Under the pieces are notes generated by a model, which had not been told where the DNA came from, made no database searches, and saw only the letters and a program-made list of their open reading frames with translations. Below are positions 7,404-16,593 of a DNA stretch of 64,000 nucleotides, piece after piece. The first letter of the stretch is position 1, and each line of letters starts with the position of its first letter. This DNA comes from Methylocystis sp. MJC1 (lineage in GTDB: Bacteria > Pseudomonadota > Alphaproteobacteria > Rhizobiales > Beijerinckiaceae), in NCBI RefSeq assembly GCF_026427715.1, contig NZ_CP107558.1, positions 213,501 to 277,500 on the forward strand, given 5' to 3'. The translations under genes and the position numbers were made by a program.

Positions 7404-9961
7404 GCGCGCGTCTTTCCACCCGCTTGTGTGGCGCATTCCGCGCCTTTGCGGCTGCTTGCGTTTTCTCGCTCGGTTCCTCCCCGGCTTTGGCGCAGCCGAT
7501 ATTCCTGACGGCGCCGCAGGAGATATCTCACGTCGATCGCCCGCCGGTCATGGCTCCGGAGGCGGCCCAATGGCTGCCCGCGATTGCCGGGCAAGCAGTC
7601 CCGCCACCGCCTCAAATGTCACGACCGGAGCAGAAGCCGCGCGCAACGATCCTGCGGCATCTTGCCAATAATGTTCAGGGCTATCGCCTCGTGGGGGAAA
7701 CCGGCTCGTCGGAGTGGCCGATTTATCTGACGGACAAGCAGGCGCGTCGGCGGCTGCAATTCCAGCTCGGCTATCTCTCCGCCATATCCGTCATGCCGGA
7801 AGCGTCTCGACTGACGCTTCTGATCAACGATCAACCCGTCGGCGCGACGGCCATCACAGCCGTGCAGGCAGTAAAAACAGTCGCCTTCGATATTCCCCCG
7901 AGCCTACTTCGGGCGGGATTCAACTCGGTGCGTATCGCAATGGAGCAGCGTCATCGAGTCGACTGCTCGCTGGAAGCGACGCGAGAGTTGTGGACGCAAA
8001 TCGATCCCACGCGAACCGGCCTCATCGTCGATGAAGCCGACGCGGAGATCGACGCCATTTCCGATCTTGGCGCGCTACCCACGGATGAACAGGGCGCATT
8101 GCCGCTGCGCGCCGTCATCGCCGACCATCCGGCGACGAAAGATCTGGATCGCATGCTGCGCGTCATGCAGATTGTCTCGATCATTGGACGTTTCGAGCAG
8201 CCGGTCGTGGACGCCGGCGCGCTGGCGGGCGGGCGCTATGGCGCCAATCTCCTGGTCGGCACGGCCGCCGAGCTCGCCGCCATTGTCGGTCCGCCGATGG
8301 TGGGCGTCGTCAGCAAACCGCGCGCCTTCGTGCTGCCCGCGACGCCCCAACGGCGCACCACGATTGTTGTGACGGGGGCAAATGCGCAGCAGGTCGACGA
8401 GGCGATCAAGCAGTTCCTCGTCGCTGCTAGTCCGAAAGGGGCGGCGGCGGGCCTGCGCGCCGCATTGGCCTTCCCAGGTTATCGGGTCGAAGGCGGCCAG
8501 CGCATCAGGCTGGGCGACATCGGCGTGAAGAGCGCCGAATTCGACGGGCGCTTGTTCCGCGTCGCATTTAACGTCGTCATGCCGTCGGATTTTTATCCGG
8601 CGGATTACGGCCGCGCGACTGTGCGCGTGGCGGGTGGTTATGCGCCGGGCCTCGCCTCCAAGGCGCAGCTCGTCATGAATGTGAACGAGCGCACCGCGGT
8701 CACTCTTCCGCTTTTGAGATCGTCGGGAGAGGTTTTCAAGGACAACCCTTTGCCTGTGCCGCTCGGCTTTCTGCGGCCTGGCCTCAATCGCATCGAGATC
8801 GAAGCGCATGTGCCGGCGCCGGCCGACGAGCGCTGCGAGACGTTCGCCCTGCGCGACGCGCCGAATCGTTTTCTTTTCCTCGATTCGACCGAAATCGAAA
8901 TCCCTTCCATCGCCCGAGTTGGCCGCCTGCCCGATCTTGCCGTGACGGCGACGGGCGGCTTTCCCTTCTCGACCTCGTTGCGTCGATCGAAGCTCTACAT
9001 GCCGCGCCTCGACGCCAAGACGATTGGCGCCGCCGCGACTTTCGTCGCCCATCTCGCCGTTGTTGCAGGCCGCCCGATCGATTTCGAGATCACGCAGACG
9101 CCGCCGCTCGCAAGCAAGAGCCCGACGCTCGCCGTCGCGCCTTATGACGCGCTCGCCCCGGCGCTGCTCCGCAAGCTGGACATGCCCATCGACGATCTCG
9201 CGCGCGTATGGGACGAGAAAATCGGCGCACCCGCTGAATCCAAGAAAGAAGCGGCTCGCAACCGGCTTGCGCTGCAGAGCAACTTCCCGATGGCTTGCCA
9301 CCCCTGGCGATCCATTGGCGGCTTCCGAACCATGCTCGAAAACGTCGATCGAACCGCCACCGGCGCGACGCGGAGCGAGGATGACGCCGGTCCCGCCACA
9401 GCGCTGAGCGACGATGGCGAGGGCGCGCGGGACCTCTTCCAGGAATGGGACGCGCGCCTGCGCAACGAGAGTCGCTTCAACGCGGCCTTCAGCTGGCTGC
9501 GGCGCGTCGGAGAATGGGGCCGCGCCAAATTCACCGACGCGGCGGACATATTCCGCCGCTTGGAGCCGGCCCCAGTGGCGGTGTCCTCGCAGACAACGCT
9601 TGCGCTCGGCCAAAACATTCTCGATGGCGCAAATGAAAATGTCTGGACGGTGGTGACCGCGCCCAACGCCGATGCGCTCGCAGACTCGGTCGCCTGTTTG
9701 GTCGACCCGCGCGTATCGCGTCAGATCACAGGACAAACGGCGCTGCTCGACCTGTCCTCGGCGAGGATCGATGCCGTTCCCGTCGCGAACCCGCGTTTCG
9801 TGATGACGCAGCCGCTCTCGGTCGGCAACGCGCGGCTCATCGCTGCCGGCTGGCTCTCGCTTCACGCCCTCTATTACGTGGGGGGGGTCCTTGCGGTCGG
9901 GCTCCTGCTGGCGGTCACGACGCGGCTCTTCGTGAAAAATGTCGGAAGGAGGACATCGTGA
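7400..9961 (+). CDS. bcsB: Cellulose synthase periplasmic subunit BcsB
   Basis: An 853-residue protein starting at GTG in a GTGA overlap with the bcsA stop, which implies translational coupling. It has a signal peptide ending SSPALAQ near residue 33, a long periplasmic region with BcsB-type carbohydrate-binding and flavodoxin-like segments (for example YLTDKQARRRLQFQLGYL near 110 and FNSVRIAMEQRHRVDCS near 175), and one C-terminal membrane helix (ALYYVGGVLAVGLLLAVTTRLF) followed by basic residues. This anchor helix packs on BcsA and is needed for cellulose synthesis in known systems; the periplasmic part guides the emerging glucan. Length and topology are normal for the family. Confidence 0.93.
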   Translation: MSARLSTRLCGAFRAFAAACVFSLGSSPALAQPIFLTAPQEISHVDRPPVMAPEAAQWLPAIAGQAVPPPPQMSRPEQKPRATILRHLANNVQGYRLVGETGSSEWPIYLTDKQARRRLQFQLGYLSAISVMPEASRLTLLINDQPVGATAITAVQAVKTVAFDIPPSLLRAGFNSVRIAMEQRHRVDCSLEATRELWTQIDPTRTGLIVDEADAEIDAISDLGALPTDEQGALPLRAVIADHPATKDLDRMLRVMQIVSIIGRFEQPVVDAGALAGGRYGANLLVGTAAELAAIVGPPMVGVVSKPRAFVLPATPQRRTTIVVTGANAQQVDEAIKQFLVAASPKGAAAGLRAALAFPGYRVEGGQRIRLGDIGVKSAEFDGRLFRVAFNVVMPSDFYPADYGRATVRVAGGYAPGLASKAQLVMNVNERTAVTLPLLRSSGEVFKDNPLPVPLGFLRPGLNRIEIEAHVPAPADERCETFALRDAPNRFLFLDSTEIEIPSIARVGRLPDLAVTATGGFPFSTSLRRSKLYMPRLDAKTIGAAATFVAHLAVVAGRPIDFEITQTPPLASKSPTLAVAPYDALAPALLRKLDMPIDDLARVWDEKIGAPAESKKEAARNRLALQSNFPMACHPWRSIGGFRTMLENVDRTATGATRSEDDAGPATALSDDGEGARDLFQEWDARLRNESRFNAAFSWLRRVGEWGRAKFTDAADIFRRLEPAPVAVSSQTTLALGQNILDGANENVWTVVTAPNADALADSVACLVDPRVSRQITGQTALLDLSSARIDAVPVANPRFVMTQPLSVGNARLIAAGWLSLHALYYVGGVLAVGLLLAVTTRLFVKNVGRRTS

Positions 9962-11100
9962 CGCCTCTGCCGCGCGCACGCGCTCTGGCGCTTTTCTTAG
10001 GTCTGGCCACGTCGGCCTGGGCTCAGGTCGCGCCGCCAGCCCAGCCTGCCGCCAATCCTGAGACTCCGGAGGCGTCTCCGAGGCTTGTTCTCGACGCGCG
10101 CGCGCAGGCGCTCGGCGGCGCGCTCAAAACGCCCCAGATGTGGCAGGCCTACAAGGCGCGCTTCATCACTGAGCAAGGCCGCGTCATCGACACCGGCAAT
10201 AATCTCACCAGTCATAGCGAAGGCCAGGGCTATGGCATGCTGCTCGCGGTGGCCGCCAACGACCGGCCGACTTTCGATCGCATCTGGGGTTGGACACGCG
10301 CCAATCTCATGGTGCGCGACGACGCATTGCTTGCCTGGCGTTGGGAGCCCGGCAAGCGTCCCGCCGTCGCCGATATGAACGACGCCTCGGACGGCGACAT
10401 TCTCGTCGCCTGGGCGCTCGCGGAGGCGGGGGATTTCTGGAACGACATGAGCTATCGCGTCGCGGGCCGGCGCATCGCCGTTGAAGTGGCCCGCAAGCTG
10501 GCGCTGTTCAAAACGAAAATGGGTGCGATCCTGCTGCCGGCGGTTTCAGGCTTTCACCAAAGTGACCGCCGTGACGGCCCGATCGTCAACCTCTCCTATT
10601 ATATCTTCCCGGCTTTCGCGCGATTGAAGCTCGTCGCGCCCGAAGTTGATTGGCCGAGGCTGACGCAGACTGGCCTCGATCTTCTGGACGCAACGCGCAC
10701 GAAGCCCGAGGCGTTGCCGCCCGATTGGATGTCTCTGAAGGACTGGAGCGTAAAGCCGGCGGAAGGACTTCCCGCGCAATTCTCCTACAACGCCGTGCGC
10801 GTGCCGCTTTACATGGCCTGGGCGGGCATCGGCAAAAGCGAGCAATATGCGCCTTTCATGGCGCTCGTGAAGAAGACGCGCGGGGCCTTGTCGATCGTAA
10901 ATCCGAATGGGACCGAAGGCGGCCGGTTCGACGGCGTCGGGGTCGGCGCGATCGGCGCATTGACGGCCTGCGTCGTCGAAGGCGCGAAGGCGCCTGCCCA
11001 AATCTTCGTGCTTGCGTCCTCCGACAATTACTACCCTGCAACGCTGCAAATGCTGTCACTGATCGCCATGCAGGTGAGGTATGCGTCATGCCTGCGATGA
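9958..11100 (+). CDS. bcsZ: Periplasmic endo-beta-1,4-glucanase BcsZ, GH8
   Basis: A 380-residue glycoside hydrolase family 8 enzyme, beginning at GTG in a GTGA overlap with bcsB after GGAAGGAGG. A signal peptide ends near SAWAQ (about residue 22). The GH8 signature with the catalytic acid is SEGQGYGMLLAV near residue 85, then WGWTRANL, DASDGDILVAWAL near 145 and SYYIFPAF near 218. BcsZ trims misfolded glucan in the periplasm and is part of most cellulose operons. Family and role are secure. The next gene overlaps its stop. Confidence 0.93.
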   Translation: MTPLPRARALALFLGLATSAWAQVAPPAQPAANPETPEASPRLVLDARAQALGGALKTPQMWQAYKARFITEQGRVIDTGNNLTSHSEGQGYGMLLAVAANDRPTFDRIWGWTRANLMVRDDALLAWRWEPGKRPAVADMNDASDGDILVAWALAEAGDFWNDMSYRVAGRRIAVEVARKLALFKTKMGAILLPAVSGFHQSDRRDGPIVNLSYYIFPAFARLKLVAPEVDWPRLTQTGLDLLDATRTKPEALPPDWMSLKDWSVKPAEGLPAQFSYNAVRVPLYMAWAGIGKSEQYAPFMALVKKTRGALSIVNPNGTEGGRFDGVGVGAIGALTACVVEGAKAPAQIFVLASSDNYYPATLQMLSLIAMQVRYASCLR

Positions 11101-13292
11101 CGCCTCGTCTCTTTTCCTGCGCCGTCGTGTTGACGCTGCTTGCGAGCGTCGGCTATGCGGCGCCGCTTCAAGGCGTGACGACACAAGAGACGCTGCGCGC
11201 CCCTCAAGCTCAAAAGACGCCGTTGTCGGAGATCGCTCCGGCCGATCCTAAGTCGGCTCTCGACGGCAAGCCGAAATCGCGCGCCGCGCGAGCGCGGCTG
11301 CAAATCCCGCTTGTAGGCGACCCTGTTGCTCCCGACGATTTTGCGCTGCGTTATTACGCTGCGCAGAAACAGTCTGCGCGCGTCGACGCGGAGCTTGCGC
11401 GTCTGCACGCGCTCTATCCGAATTATGAGCCGCCCGCCGATTTATACGAGGCGCCGGCTTCGAACGTCATCGACGAGGAGCCGTTCTGGGTTCTCTATGC
11501 GGCGGACAGGCTCGACGAGCTAAAGGCGGCCATAGCCGCGAAGGAGCGTGAATTTCCCGGCTGGCGGCCTTCTGCCGATCTCGCGTCCAAAATGCGACGC
11601 AAGGAGCTGCAACTCGAGATCGCGTCGCTCTGGAAGGCCGAGAAAATTCAGGACCTCGTCGATTACGCCAAGAAGGAGGACCTGAGCCAGATCTCGGACC
11701 AGGTCGACGTTCTTTGGACGATCGCGGACGCCTATGCGCGCGCCAAGCAGAATGGCGATGCGGTCGATATGTTCAAGCGTATCATCGCGACGTCCAAAGA
11801 CCCGCAGATCCGAGTGGCGACAATCCAGAAAGCGCTCGCCTCCTTGCGCATGGCCGACGTCGAGACGTTGCTCGCCGCCTTTCCCGGCGCGTCCGAGGGG
11901 ACGAATGAGTTCGCGCAGATCGCCATCGACGTCGCGCGCGCCCGCATCGCCGCCTTCTTGCATGACGCGCGGCCGGAGGAAGTATCCGCCGCCGACATGC
12001 AGAAATTCGAGGCCTATGCAAGAAATAGCGGCGACGCCAACCAGTTGGGCCTCGTCGCCTGGTACGATTACAAGCGCCGCGATTTCGCGGGCGCGCTCGA
12101 GTGGTTCAAGCTCGCGATACAAAGCGACGGCGACGCGATGATCGCCCACGGTCTTGCGCATTCGCTGCGCGCGCTCGACCGCAAGCGCGAAGCGGAGGAG
12201 GTCGCCTACGCGTGGCGCGAGCCGCTCTCCAACAATATGATCCTTTTCCTCGATCTGCTCGAAACAGACCTTACCCGCGAAATCCCGCCCTATATCGAGG
12301 CGGACCGTCTCGCGCGCTACGCCAGGGCAACCATGGAGGCCGGATCGGGCGAGGGCGCGCAAGCGCTCGCCTGGTACGCCTATAACAGCTGCCAATGGGA
12401 CGTCGCCCTCTATTGGTTCGAGCGCGGCGTCGCCTGGCTCCCCAAGGACGCCACCGTCTATGGCTATGCTCTGACGCTCCAGCGGCTGAAGAAGGACCAG
12501 GCGCTGTACGAGCTCGCCAACCGCTATGACGGCCTCTTCGCCGAGGTCATCGGCATGCTTTTCCCGGATGGCGGCTACCATCCGCCGACGCCCTGCGATC
12601 AGAAGGGAAACCAAAAGCTCCATGGGGCGGGTCTGCGCACGCCCGGCTTCCCGGCGCCCGGCCCGGCGATGATACCGGGCGCCGCGCCGAATTATGCGCG
12701 CCAGGAAATCGAGGCGTCGCCCAGGAACGCCAGCTATCCGGTCGGCTTTTTGTCGGGCCAGGAGGATGCCCGTCTCCAGGGAATAATGAGGGGCCTCAAG
12801 GGACGATTCCCGTCGCCCGTCGCGCTCGAAAATCCGCTGCGCTTTCGGCCGCTGCCGTTGCCTTCGCTCGTCGCTCAGCGCCCGCCCGCCATGGGGCTGC
12901 CGCCAGCGGCCGACAGCCCATTGCGCAAGGAGCCGGCTGCGCAGCCAGCCCCCCTCGTCGCGCGTCGCGTGCCGGGCGTTGGCCCTATGCCTTACGAGAA
13001 ATACGGTTTCAACCTGCTTGCCGGCTGGAACGGCCAGGAAACGGCGAGCTGGCCGACCTATTCGCAGCAGATCGCGCCGCCTGGCACGCAATGGGCCGAG
13101 CAGGAGGCCGATCCCGCCAAGGCCGGCATTGCGCTCTTCGACGCCCGCAATCCGGCGAACGCCCGGGGACTTCCTCCGGGCGGGCCTCCAGCCGCGACTG
13201 GCTACGGCCAAATGCGGCCTCTCGGTTACGCCCTTCCCACACGACCGCCGGCCCCCGCCTACGGCCAATACCCATCGCCCGTGAGCCGCTGA
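11088..13292 (+). CDS. Cellulose operon TPR-like periplasmic protein (BcsC/BcsK position)
   Basis: A 734-residue secreted protein with a signal peptide ending SVGYAA (about residue 22). Residues 80-500 are helical, alanine-rich, with TPR/SEL1-like repeats such as LVAWYDYKRRDFAGALEWF and ALAWYAYNSCQWDVALYWF, and the last 200 residues are proline-rich and probably disordered. There is no C-terminal beta-barrel, unlike BcsC. I chose ATG at 11088 for its GGTGAGG site; ATG at 11097 overlaps the bcsZ stop and is possible. By position it should bind peptidoglycan or partner proteins during export, as TPR parts of BcsC or BcsK do. The exact family name is uncertain. Confidence 0.75.
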   Translation: MPAMTPRLFSCAVVLTLLASVGYAAPLQGVTTQETLRAPQAQKTPLSEIAPADPKSALDGKPKSRAARARLQIPLVGDPVAPDDFALRYYAAQKQSARVDAELARLHALYPNYEPPADLYEAPASNVIDEEPFWVLYAADRLDELKAAIAAKEREFPGWRPSADLASKMRRKELQLEIASLWKAEKIQDLVDYAKKEDLSQISDQVDVLWTIADAYARAKQNGDAVDMFKRIIATSKDPQIRVATIQKALASLRMADVETLLAAFPGASEGTNEFAQIAIDVARARIAAFLHDARPEEVSAADMQKFEAYARNSGDANQLGLVAWYDYKRRDFAGALEWFKLAIQSDGDAMIAHGLAHSLRALDRKREAEEVAYAWREPLSNNMILFLDLLETDLTREIPPYIEADRLARYARATMEAGSGEGAQALAWYAYNSCQWDVALYWFERGVAWLPKDATVYGYALTLQRLKKDQALYELANRYDGLFAEVIGMLFPDGGYHPPTPCDQKGNQKLHGAGLRTPGFPAPGPAMIPGAAPNYARQEIEASPRNASYPVGFLSGQEDARLQGIMRGLKGRFPSPVALENPLRFRPLPLPSLVAQRPPAMGLPPAADSPLRKEPAAQPAPLVARRVPGVGPMPYEKYGFNLLAGWNGQETASWPTYSQQIAPPGTQWAEQEADPAKAGIALFDARNPANARGLPPGGPPAATGYGQMRPLGYALPTRPPAPAYGQYPSPVSR

Positions 13293-13293
13293 G

Positions 13294-14439
13294 ATGAGCC
13301 ATTCCTTTCGTCTTCGCCCCCTCTCCGCGGCCCTCTGCGCCGCCTTGGCCTTTGCTCTCGCCGCCTGTGGCCAAAGCCAGCCCGAACGCGGATTCGCGAG
13401 CGACCCCAATGCCGCCGTCACGGGCCAATTCGTGGCGGGACAAACGCTGTCGGCGCCGATCAGCGCACGCGACCTCAAGGCGGAGACGGCAAGTTTCTCC
13501 GTCCTGGCCATGCCTGCCGAGGCGGTGCGCAATGGGCGCGTGACGGAAAAGCAGTTCATCAACGGCTGGCGCCAGAGCGTATCGCTCGACAAGACACGGG
13601 AAGCCGGTGACTGGAACGATCTCTCGATCGATATCCAAACGGCGCCAAGGGGCGGCGGGCGTGGTGAGATCGTGCTGTCCAAGCCGACCCAGGAGGGCGT
13701 GCGCCGCGAAATTCTGGCGCGCTTCAACGGCACCCCAATGCGGATCGTCAACCGATCGATGCACAATGCGCTCGGCCCCTATGGTCTCGCCGTCGGCGCG
13801 GGCCCCGGGGACATGCGCTGCGCCTTCGCCTGGCAATGGGTCGACAATCTGCAAGCGGCCGCCCGCGGCGAGAAAGGCGTGAGCTTCTTCAATAATGGCG
13901 AGATGGCGGCTTCGATTCGCATGCGCCTGTGCCGGCGCGGCGTGACGGCGGACGAGCTTGCCCAATGGTACGATCAGCTCCGCGTCTCCCAGGACAATCT
14001 GGCGCGGGTTGCCGACGCCATGCGCCAAAATACGGAGGGGCGGAGCGCGGCCGCCGTCGCCTCAGGCCCGCTCGGCCCTGTGGTGACGGGGCAATCGAGC
14101 GGCGGCCAATTGGCGTCGGCGGATCTGCTCGAATCGACGCTCGTCGGTGGCGGGACGGATGCTTCCGCCTCTCGGCGCGCGACGAGCCGCCGCCCCGCCG
14201 TTCGCCAGGCGGCTCACCGGATCGCGCCCACGGCGAGAGAAGATCAGGCGCCCGACTCTCTGGTTCCGGCAACGCCTGCAGACGGGCGGCGCTATCTCGG
14301 CCCAGTCTCAGAGACGGGCGGCTCGGGCTCTCAATATGCCGCGAGCGTCCCTGCTACTCCCGGGGGCGCGACATTTGAAGGACTGCCGGCCCGGGCCTAC
14401 CGCGGGCCAACTGCGCCGCGCGCGATCGCGCCGAGATAA
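13294..14439 (+). CDS. bcsN: BcsN-like cellulose biosynthesis lipoprotein
   Basis: A 381-residue protein with a lipoprotein signal: hydrophobic h-region and LAAC with Cys25, followed by Gly, so it is likely lipidated and sorted to the outer membrane. The central domain (about 50-250) contains ETASFSVLAMPAEAV, KQFINGWRQSVSL and MRCAFAWQWVDNL, with two further cysteines; the last 120 residues are low-complexity. It follows the TPR gene with only one base between them, so it is the last gene of the cellulose operon. Position and layout match BcsN, a lipoprotein of alphaproteobacterial cellulose operons; the family call is from memory of that pattern, hence moderate confidence. No enzymatic motif is visible. 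Confidence 0.6.
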   Translation: MSHSFRLRPLSAALCAALAFALAACGQSQPERGFASDPNAAVTGQFVAGQTLSAPISARDLKAETASFSVLAMPAEAVRNGRVTEKQFINGWRQSVSLDKTREAGDWNDLSIDIQTAPRGGGRGEIVLSKPTQEGVRREILARFNGTPMRIVNRSMHNALGPYGLAVGAGPGDMRCAFAWQWVDNLQAAARGEKGVSFFNNGEMAASIRMRLCRRGVTADELAQWYDQLRVSQDNLARVADAMRQNTEGRSAAAVASGPLGPVVTGQSSGGQLASADLLESTLVGGGTDASASRRATSRRPAVRQAAHRIAPTAREDQAPDSLVPATPADGRRYLGPVSETGGSGSQYAASVPATPGGATFEGLPARAYRGPTAPRAIAPR

Positions 14440-14448
14440 GAATCTCGG
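14431..14448 (+). terminator. Weak hairpin at the end of the cellulose operon
   Basis: CCGAGAT-AAGA-ATCTCGG forms a 7-bp stem that includes the stop codon of the BcsN-like gene. No T tract follows directly, so termination strength is doubtful. Confidence 0.35.
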
Positions 14449-14544
14449 AGCGCATTCTTCTCGCAGCGGATGGGGTCTAACGCTGCGCGCAGCAGCAAGC
14501 GCTCATATTTCAGGCCTTGACAGTCCCGGCCCGCGCCTCGATGT

Positions 14545-14565
14545 TGCCGAACAATTCGTTCGGCA
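14545..14565 (+). promoter_or_regulatory. Hairpin in the metX leader
   Basis: TGCCGAAC-AATTC-GTTCGGCA is an 8-bp perfect stem, 20 bases before the preferred TTG start of metX. It does not match the SAM-II riboswitch pattern that often precedes metX in this group. If translation began at 14517 or 14541 this hairpin would lie inside the coding region. Confidence 0.4.
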
Positions 14566-14585
14566 TATCGAACGCGAGGATCGTT

Positions 14586-15797
14586 TTGAATCAATCTGAG
14601 CAGGCGCAAGGCGCTGACGGCGCGCCGCCGGTCTTGTCCCCTTGCGCAAATGGGGCGAACGGCAAGCCGCATGGCAAAAGCGTCGTTTTCCCTCTGGATC
14701 AGTCGCTCGTCACCGACGGCGGCCGCAACATTGCGCCGCTCGCCATCGGCTACGAGACCTTTGGCGAATTGAACGCCGACCGCAGCAACGCCATCCTGCT
14801 CTGCCATGCGCTCACCGGCGACCAATATGCGGCGGACGTTCATCCCGTAACAGGCAAGCCCGGCTGGTGGGACGCCTTGGTCGGCCCTGGCAAGCCCTTC
14901 GACACCGAGCGATATTTCATCATCTGCTCCAATGTGGTCGGCGGCTGCATGGGCACGACGGGGCCTTCCTCGACCAACCCGTCGACCGGCAAGCCCTATG
15001 GCCTCGATTTTCCCGTCGTCACCATCCGCGACATGGTCCGCGCCCAGGCGATGCTCGTCGATCATCTCGGCATCGATACGCTGTTCTGCGTGGCGGGCGG
15101 CTCGATGGGCGGCATGCAGGTGCTGCAATGGGCGGCGAGCTATCCTGAGCGCGTCTTTTCCGCAATGCCGATCGCGACCGCGGCAAAACATTCCGCGCAA
15201 AACATCGGCTTCAACGAGGTCGGCCGCCAGGCCGTGATGGCCGACCCCGATTGGCGCGCCGGCCGTTATCTCGAGCAGGGCGTGCGCCCCGAAAAGGGTC
15301 TCGCCGTGGCGCGCATGTCGGCGCATATCACTTATCTTTCGGAAACCGCGTTGCAGCGCAAATTCGGCCGCAAGCTGCAGGACCGCTCGGCGCCGACTTT
15401 CTCTTTCGACGCCGATTTCCAGGTCGAAAGCTATCTGCGCTACCAGGGCGTCGCCTTCGTCGAGCGCTTCGACGCCAATTCCTATCTTTTCGTGACGCGC
15501 GCCTGCGATTATTTCGATCTCGCGGCCGACTATGGCGGCTCACTGGCAAAAGCCTTCAAAGACACCAGGACGCGTTTCTGCGTCGTCTCTTTCACCTCCG
15601 ACTGGCTTTATCCGACCTCGGACTCGCGCGCGATCGTTCATGCGCTGAACGCGGGCGGCGCTTCGGTTTCCTTCGTCGAGATCGAATCGGACAAAGGCCA
15701 TGACGCCTTTTTGCTGCACGAGCCGATGTTCATCGCGACGACGCGCGGCTTCCTCGAATCGGCCGCCGTTGCGCGCGGGCTGAAGGCGCGGCCATGA
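14586..15797 (+). CDS. metX: Homoserine O-acetyltransferase MetX
   Basis: An alpha/beta-hydrolase fold acyltransferase that makes O-acyl-homoserine for methionine synthesis. The nucleophile Ser lies in GGSMGGMQ, the oxyanion side in [11 protein letters not shown], the MetX hallmark [14 protein letters not shown] is complete, and Asp (SDWLYP) and His (SDKGHDAF) complete the triad. I prefer TTG at 14586 (AGGA five bases before it), giving 403 residues; in-frame alternatives are GTG-type and ATG starts at 14517 and 14541, which would add an unconserved tail. Whether acetyl or succinyl donor is used cannot be decided safely. The stop overlaps metW by ATGA, so the two are cotranslated. Confidence 0.92.
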   Translation: MNQSEQAQGADGAPPVLSPCANGANGKPHGKSVVFPLDQSLVTDGGRNIAPLAIGYETFGELNADRSNAILLCHALTGDQYAADVHPVTGKPGWWDALVGPGKPFDTERYFIICSNVVGGCMGTTGPSSTNPSTGKPYGLDFPVVTIRDMVRAQAMLVDHLGIDTLFCVAGGSMGGMQVLQWAASYPERVFSAMPIATAAKHSAQNIGFNEVGRQAVMADPDWRAGRYLEQGVRPEKGLAVARMSAHITYLSETALQRKFGRKLQDRSAPTFSFDADFQVESYLRYQGVAFVERFDANSYLFVTRACDYFDLAADYGGSLAKAFKDTRTRFCVVSFTSDWLYPTSDSRAIVHALNAGGASVSFVEIESDKGHDAFLLHEPMFIATTRGFLESAAVARGLKARP

Positions 15798-16423
15798 CCC
15801 TCGCTCAACATCCTCGCCTCGATCATCTGCTGATCGCTGACATGGTCGAACCGGGCGCCCGCGTGCTCGACGTCGGCTGCGGCGACGGCGCGCTTTTGCA
15901 GCTTCTCGCGCGGACGAGGAATATCGACGGGCGCGGCGTCGAACTCTCGCAACGCGGCGTGAACGAATGCGTCGCCAAGGGATTGTCCGTCATTCAGGGC
16001 GACGCGGATACGGATCTCGCGGATTACCCCGACGACGGATTCGACTATGTGATTCTGTCGCAGACATTGCAGGCGACGCGCCATCCGCGCGAAGCGCTTC
16101 GCAATATGCTGCGCATCGGTCGCCGCGCGATCGTCTCTTTCCCGAACTTCGGCTATTGGCGTGTGCGCGCCCAGCTCGTCCTTCGCGGCCGCATGCCGGT
16201 GACCGGCAATTTATCCTATAGCTGGCACGACACGCCAAATATTCATTTGTGTACAATCCGCGACTTCGTGGAGCTTGTTGACAATCTCGGCGCCCATATC
16301 GAACGCGGTTTTGCGCTCGATCACGCAGGCGCGCCCATTCGCGTCAATGCGCCGTGGTGGGTTTGGAATCTATTGGGCGAACAAGCGATTTTCCTTTTGG
16401 AGCGTGACGCTCCTTTTAAGTAA
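15794..16423 (+). CDS. metW: Methionine biosynthesis protein MetW
   Basis: A 209-residue SAM-dependent methyltransferase-fold protein with [15 protein letters not shown] (motif I, about residue 25-39), [13 protein letters not shown], and [15 protein letters not shown], the typical MetW stretch. MetW forms a pair with MetX in alphaproteobacteria and is needed for efficient homoserine acylation. The ATG overlaps the metX stop in ATGA. Length is normal. Confidence 0.93.
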   Translation: MTLAQHPRLDHLLIADMVEPGARVLDVGCGDGALLQLLARTRNIDGRGVELSQRGVNECVAKGLSVIQGDADTDLADYPDDGFDYVILSQTLQATRHPREALRNMLRIGRRAIVSFPNFGYWRVRAQLVLRGRMPVTGNLSYSWHDTPNIHLCTIRDFVELVDNLGAHIERGFALDHAGAPIRVNAPWWVWNLLGEQAIFLLERDAPFK

Positions 16424-16593
16424 TGCTGCGGTGCAATTCGTTTTTTCACAGTTGTGCGACGGTTTGTCCCGTGCGCTCGGCTCCAAATAGCGTTAGCCTG
16501 CCTTTGTCTGATTGGCCCCATTGCATTTGAGCTGGCGGCTCCGGAACAATCTTTGACAAACCGCCGGGACTGATTTTCGCGACGAGGGGAGAC

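Noticed and set aside
8075..9979. Long open frame of 634 codons antisense to bcsB
   Set aside because: It mirrors the GC-biased third positions of bcsB, is Arg-rich and has no domain. Similar long antisense frames occur at 11520-13766, 23931-26033, 42949-45141 and 46393-48621 and were rejected for the same reason.
14440..14590. SAM-II type riboswitch before metX
   Set aside because: The expected pseudoknot segments are not present; only a simple hairpin is seen.
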